Source: Streptomyces sp. NBC_00820 (GTDB taxonomy: Bacteria; Actinomycetota; Actinomycetes; Streptomycetales; Streptomycetaceae). From it: 64,000 nt of DNA. Positions 60,681 through 64,000 of the stretch are shown in pieces; position 1 is the first letter of the stretch, and each line of letters starts with the position of its first letter. A program made the position numbers and the translations under genes. A model generated the notes under the pieces. That model had not been told where the DNA came from. It searched no databases and was given only the letters and a program-made list of their open reading frames with translations. The stretch lies in assembly GCF_036347055.1 (NCBI RefSeq), contig NZ_CP108882.1, positions 5,498,501 to 5,562,500 on the forward strand. The letters are read 5' to 3'.

Positions 60681-61599
60681 TCAGTGTTCCCTTCCGAGCG
60701 TCTCGGTGACCGTCCCCGGCAGCCACTCTCGTACGTCCCCGAAGGCAAAACCGAGCTTCGTGGCACGGGCGTTGTCCATGCCGTAGCGGCGACGGAAGGC
60801 GAAGGGGGAGGTTTCGCCGGACTCGGTCACTTCGAACACCGGCTTGCTCTCGGGTAGTTGTGCCACTACCGCGGTACACAGCTCATCCAGTGTGAGCAGG
60901 CCGTGGGAGGCGGCGTTCACGGGGCCGGTGAAGTCCTCGCCGGCCGCCCAGAACAGGAAGTCCGCGATCTCCTCGACATGGATGTAGGTCGCCGGCCGCG
61001 GGGTCGGCGGTACGGCCAGGGGAGTTCCGGTGCGGATGCACTCGGCGTAGCGGGCGAGACGGCCAGTGAAGTCGTCACTCCCACCCAGGACATGGGCCAC
61101 TCGCACGGACACGAAGGAAAAACGGGGGGTCGGCCGAGAACACCGCCTCCGCCTGCCGCTTGCCCTCACCGTAGTGCGCCTCCAGGAACTCGGGCTCATG
61201 CCAGGGGAGTTCCAGGTCCACGGTGACTCCGGTCGGGTCCACCGCGCTCTCCCGGACCAGCGCCTCGGAGTCCTCGCGCTCGTACACCTCCACCGTCGAG
61301 GTCATCACATAGCGGCCCGTGCGCCCGGTGAAGACGCGGCGGGCGGTGGCCGCCTGGCGCGGGGTGTAACAGACCTGGTCGAGGACGACGTCGAAGGTGC
61401 GGGAGCCGATGGCCGCGACCAGGGCCTGCTCGTCGTCGCGGTCGGCCGGCAGATGGACGACCCCCGGCGGTGGTGCGGACGATCCCCGGTTCAGGACCGT
61501 GACCCGGTCGCCGGCCGCCAGGAGACGGTCGATGAGCCGCTTGCCGAAATAGCGGTTGCCGCCGATGACCAGTACCTCTCGCTGCTTCCCCATGCCCAT
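60681..61599 (-). pseudogene. NAD-dependent epimerase/dehydratase, frameshifted
   Basis: Two overlapping frames together make one extended SDR protein of about 305 residues. The first part (61599 to about 61110) has the Rossmann start VLVIGGNRYFGKRLIDRLLAAG and the YGEGKRQAE region; the second (about 61120 to 60681) has VRVAHVLGG, ATYIHVEEIADFLFWAAG and a normal C-terminus. The switch falls at adjoining homopolymers (AAAAA C GGGGGG on the plus strand, 61119-61130). One base too many there restores the frame. Either a real inactivating frameshift or a sequencing error. Confidence 0.8.
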
Positions 61600-61639
61600 A
61601 ATTCTCCGGGCGCCACAGGGGCCTTATGAAGGGGGAGGC

Positions 61640-62161
61640 GTGGGAGATGCGGCCACCGCACCGAAAGAACCACGGCATCCGAGAGCCGTCGCCGCCGAAA
61701 CGCTCGTGGCCTGCGACGCGGTGGACCGGCGGATCCTCGAACTGCTCCAGACCGACGGACGGATCAAGCTCAGCGAGCTGGGCCGCCGGGTCAGTCTGAG
61801 TCCGGCCGCCGTGGCCGAGCGGGTGCGCCGGCTGGAGGCGGGGGGAGCGGTCGAGGGATACGGTGCCCACGTCGTGCCCGCCCGGCTCGGCTACGGCATC
61901 CAGGCCTTCGTCCGGGTCGACCCGCACGGCGGCTACACCCTCAGGCACCCGAGGACCCGGGAGCTGATCGACCGCCCGGAGGTCACCGAGGTGCACCACG
62001 TGGTCGGCGAGGACTGCTGGATCCTCAAAGTCGCCGTCACCGACACCGCGCACCTGGAGGAGATCCTGGAGCAGACCTCGGCGCTGGGGCGTACGACGAC
62101 CTCGATCGTGCTGTCCTCACCGGTGCGCCGCAAGCCTCCGCTGCCGCCCGTCTTGCCTTGA
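61640..62161 (+). CDS. Lrp/AsnC-family regulator
   Basis: About 173 residues. The AsnC helix-turn-helix (DAVDRRILELLQTDGRIKLSELGRRVSLSPAAVAERVRRLEAGG) is followed by a RAM ligand-binding domain (FVRVDPHGGYTLRHPRTRELIDRPEVTEVHHVVGEDCWILKVAV). The start is uncertain: GTG 61640 directly abuts GGGGGAGG, and GTG 61706 (VACDAVDRR) is the alternative that fits the family N-terminus. It is divergent from the epimerase gene and may control it or an amino-acid gene. Confidence 0.88.
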   Translation: MGDAATAPKEPRHPRAVAAETLVACDAVDRRILELLQTDGRIKLSELGRRVSLSPAAVAERVRRLEAGGAVEGYGAHVVPARLGYGIQAFVRVDPHGGYTLRHPRTRELIDRPEVTEVHHVVGEDCWILKVAVTDTAHLEEILEQTSALGRTTTSIVLSSPVRRKPPLPPVLP

Positions 62162-62183
62162 CGCCGACGTCAACCTCTACGGT
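62153..62183 (+). promoter_or_regulatory. MerR-type promoter with 19-bp spacer
   Basis: TTGCCT (62153-62158), 19 bp, TACGGT (62178-62183). The dyad TTGACG-CCGA-CGTCAA (62158-62173) sits between the boxes, as in promoters untwisted by MerR activators. Transcription should begin at about 62190-62191, so merR is leaderless. Confidence 0.7.
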
Positions 62184-62190
62184 CACGGAC

Positions 62191-62616
62191 ATGCGAATCG
62201 GCGAGCTGGCCGCACGGGCCGGAACCACCACCCGCACCCTGCGCTACTACGAGGCGCGGGGGCTGCTGCCCGCCCGGCGCGACGACCAGGGCTACCGCAC
62301 GTACGACGAGGGGGACGTCAGGCTGCTGCGGCAGATCCGGACGCTGCAGGACTTCGGGTTCGACCTGGAGGAGACGCGGCCGTTCGTGGACTGCCTGCGG
62401 TCCGGGCATCCGCAGGGCGACTCCTGCCCGGCCTCGCTCGCCGTGTACCGGCGCAAGCTGGACGAGCTGGACGCGCTCGTCGGGCAGCTGACGGCGGTGC
62501 GGGAGACGGTCGCGGGGCAGTTGCGGCGGGCCGAGGAGGCCCGGGACGGGCTGGCCGCCGACGCGCTGGTTCCGGGGGGTCCGGAGCCTGTGTGCGAGCT
62601 GGGAGGGCCGGCGTGA
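62191..62616 (+). CDS. MerR-family regulator coupled to thioredoxin
   Basis: A 141-residue protein. The winged helix-turn-helix (MRIGELAARAGTTTRTLRYYEARGLLPARRDDQGYRTYDEGDVRLLRQIRTLQDFGFDLEETRPF) is followed by a dimerisation helix. Two Cys flank the hinge (FVDCLRSGHPQGDSCPASL), which could sense thiol stress or metal. It lacks a ribosome-binding site. Its stop overlaps the trx start (GTGA). Probably controls its own operon. Confidence 0.92.
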   Translation: MRIGELAARAGTTTRTLRYYEARGLLPARRDDQGYRTYDEGDVRLLRQIRTLQDFGFDLEETRPFVDCLRSGHPQGDSCPASLAVYRRKLDELDALVGQLTAVRETVAGQLRRAEEARDGLAADALVPGGPEPVCELGGPA

Positions 62617-62957
62617 GCTTGGTGAGCGGACTGGACGAAGTGACGGACGCGGACTTCGAGGCGGAGGTGCTCGGTGCGGGACTGCCGGTGCTGGTGCAGT
62701 TCACCGCCGATTGGTGCGGGCCCTGCCGGCAGCTGGCGCCGGTGCTGAAGGACATCGCCTTCGAGGAGGGCGACCGGCTGAAGGTCGTCCAGCTGGACGT
62801 GGACCGCAACCCGGGAACGACGGTGGCCTACGGCGTGCTGTCGACGCCGACCCTCATGGTCTTCCGGGACGGTGAGCCGGTGCGCTCGATGGTGGGGGCA
62901 CGCCCCAAGCGGCGGCTGCTGGAGGAGCTGGCCGACGTACTGCACGAGGCGCCGTAG
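62613..62957 (+). CDS. trxA: Thioredoxin
   Basis: A 114-residue protein with the WCGPC active site at 34-38 and the cis-Pro region (STPTLMVFRDGEPV). The GTG start follows GGGAGGG and overlaps the merR stop. A general disulfide reductant of the cytoplasm. The operon with MerR suggests induction by a redox or metal signal, unlike the housekeeping trxA-trxB locus elsewhere. Confidence 0.95.
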   Translation: MSLVSGLDEVTDADFEAEVLGAGLPVLVQFTADWCGPCRQLAPVLKDIAFEEGDRLKVVQLDVDRNPGTTVAYGVLSTPTLMVFRDGEPVRSMVGARPKRRLLEELADVLHEAP

Positions 62958-62974
62958 CAGCGCGACCGCCCACC

Positions 62975-63011
62975 AGAAAATCCCCCGTGCAATTCCGCTC
63001 GGGGGATTTCT
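62975..63011 (+). terminator. Intrinsic terminator after trxA
   Basis: AGAAAATCCCCCG / CGGGGGATTTCT, a 12-bp stem with one bulged base, a 12-base loop and a T-rich 3' arm. It lies 17 bases past the stop. Confidence 0.75.
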
Positions 63012-63097
63012 GTGCGTATACTCAATGATTCGCGACTTCCGTTTAAGAGGTCGCGGAGAAGTTCAACTGAGCACAGCATATCCGGGCGGGAGCGGAA

Positions 63098-64000
63098 TTG
63101 TCAAACACCGAATTTCCGGACGATGAATTGCGGCACGAGCAGGAATTCATCGACGGACTGTACGCGCGAGTGGACGCGCTGCGCGGCGATGCCGAGACCT
63201 CGGTCACGGACGCGCTCGCACAGGGCAACACGCCCATGCAGGCCCGGCTGGAGCGGGACATCCTGGTCGCCGAGCGCTCGGGGCTGCTCGCCGCGCTGAA
63301 CGCCGTCGACGGCTCGCTCTGCTTCGGCCGGATCGACCTGACCGACGGCAGGACCCACCACATCGGCAGGATCGGTCTGCGCGCGGACGACGCCGCGCGC
63401 ACGCCCGTCCTCATCGACTGGCGGGCCGACGTCGCCCGCCCCTTCTACGTGGCCACCGGCCACACCCCGATGGGCCTGATCCGCCGCCGGCACATCACCA
63501 CCGAGGACCGCACGGTCACGTCCCTGCACGACGAGATCCTCGACCTCGGCGACGCCACCCGCACCGGCCACGAGGACCCCACCGGGGACGCCGTGCTGCT
63601 GGCCGCGCTGAACTCGGCGCGCACCGGCCGCATGGGCGACATCGTGCGGACCATCCAGGCGGAGCAGGACGAGATCATCCGGGCGCCGCACCGCGGGGTG
63701 CTGGTCGTCGAGGGCGGCCCAGGCACCGGCAAGACGGCGGTGGCGCTGCACCGGGCGGCCTACCTCCTCTACGAGCACCGCGAGCTGCTGGCCCGCCGCG
63801 CCGTGCTCATCGTCGGCCCGAACCCCGCCTTCCTCGGCTACATCGGCGAGGTGCTGCCCTCGCTCGGCGAGACCGGAGTGCTGCTGGCCACGGTCGGCGA
63901 GCTGTTCCCCGGCGTGAAGGCCACCGCCACGGACACGCCCGCGGCGGCCGCCGTGAAGGGCCGCGCCCAGATGGCCGACGTGCTCGCCGCCGCCGTACGC
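63098..64000 (+). CDS. HelD/HelR-type RNA-polymerase recycling motor, N-terminal part
   Basis: Runs off the right edge; 301 residues are visible. TTG 63098 is taken as start because GGGAG lies about six bases before it and no in-frame ATG or GTG precedes the conserved region. The N-terminal coiled coil (RHEQEFIDGLYARVDAL) is followed by an SH3-like/insert region (FGRIDLTDGRTHHIGRIGL; LIDWRADVARPFYVATG) and Walker A GGPGTGKTAVALHRAAYLLY near 207-226. HelD-class UvrD-like proteins pry RNA polymerase from DNA; HelR types give rifamycin tolerance. No rifamycin-associated element was found upstream, so general recycling is as likely. Confidence 0.88.
   Translation, partial: MSNTEFPDDELRHEQEFIDGLYARVDALRGDAETSVTDALAQGNTPMQARLERDILVAERSGLLAALNAVDGSLCFGRIDLTDGRTHHIGRIGLRADDAARTPVLIDWRADVARPFYVATGHTPMGLIRRRHITTEDRTVTSLHDEILDLGDATRTGHEDPTGDAVLLAALNSARTGRMGDIVRTIQAEQDEIIRAPHRGVLVVEGGPGTGKTAVALHRAAYLLYEHRELLARRAVLIVGPNPAFLGYIGEVLPSLGETGVLLATVGELFPGVKATATDTPAAAAVKGRAQMADVLAAAVR

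Noticed and set aside
60425..60766. Minus-strand ORF resembling one antisense to the DUF2127 gene
   Set aside because: It is the antisense of the duplicated 40-bp segment and of tnpB; useful only as confirmation of the duplication.
63020..63097. Rifamycin-associated element upstream of the HelD/HelR-like gene
   Set aside because: No palindrome of that kind is visible; only a short CGCGAC/GTCGCG stem and a TATACT box are present.

Overview
This window is high-GC actinobacterial chromosome, almost certainly Streptomyces. It has GC-saturated third codon positions, frequent GTG starts and 4-nt ATGA/GTGA overlaps. It also carries the scy-filP cytoskeletal pair and a WhiJ-type helix-turn-helix/DUF397/ATPase locus. 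From memory the gene order resembles the S. coelicolor region around SCO5380-SCO5439 (filP-scy, mce, meaB, absC, icmA, pyk, ackA-pta, pfkA). That comparison was not computed. No tRNA, rRNA or CRISPR array was seen.

Layout. 0-4.3 kb: 3' part of a sensor kinase, two small exported proteins, a PduO-type cobalamin adenosyltransferase, a 3-hydroxyacyl-CoA dehydrogenase and a STAS protein, then a 162-bp inverted-repeat element. 4.7-13.4 kb: a membrane-anchored P-loop protein, nucS, a small conserved protein, a luciferase-like oxidoreductase, a zinc-ribbon protein and an ABC-2 exporter pair. 14-19 kb: filP and scy. 19.3-22.1 kb: methylmalonyl-CoA epimerase, thiolase and MeaB. 22.3-30.9 kb: an MFS exporter, absC, three AIM24 paralogues in one operon, DUF3817 and thiamine-binding genes, an SRPBCC/DUF4166/TetR operon with paired operators, and a MarR gene. 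31-39.3 kb: icmA, a secreted DUF3103 protein, a TetR gene, a CnoX-like thioredoxin and a DUF6230/DUF6114/surface-protein operon. 39.4-46.2 kb: pyk, pta-ackA, pfkA and a PPOX-fold protein. 46.2-48.2 kb: the WhiJ-type locus. 48.3-55.4 kb: a sugar ABC importer lacking its own ATPase, and a CitA/CitB-type two-component system divergent from dctA. 55.6-59 kb: a TetR/MFS efflux pair with three operators, and a DUF2127 gene. 59.2-60.5 kb: a TnpB-only IS200/IS605-type element. 60.7-64 kb: a frameshifted epimerase, an AsnC-type gene, a MerR-thioredoxin operon and the start of a HelD/HelR-type RNA-polymerase motor gene that runs off the edge.

How the genes fit together. A scattered set serves B12-dependent acyl-CoA metabolism: pduO makes the cofactor, meaB protects mutases, mce epimerises methylmalonyl-CoA, icmA interconverts isobutyryl- and butyryl-CoA, and the thiolase and dehydrogenase process acetoacetyl/3-hydroxybutyryl-CoA. 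Another set covers lower glycolysis and acetate overflow (pfkA, pyk, pta-ackA). Scy and FilP build the tip scaffold for polarised growth.

Most notable are: the TnpB element, whose predicted guide nearly matches a host gene 2 kb away; the inverted-repeat element at 4.2 kb; the operator architectures at 27.6 kb, 30.9 kb and 56.3 kb; the triple AIM24 operon; the structured leader before the DUF6230 operon; and several apparently leaderless genes (nucS, absC, icmA, pyk, merR, a DUF3817 gene).
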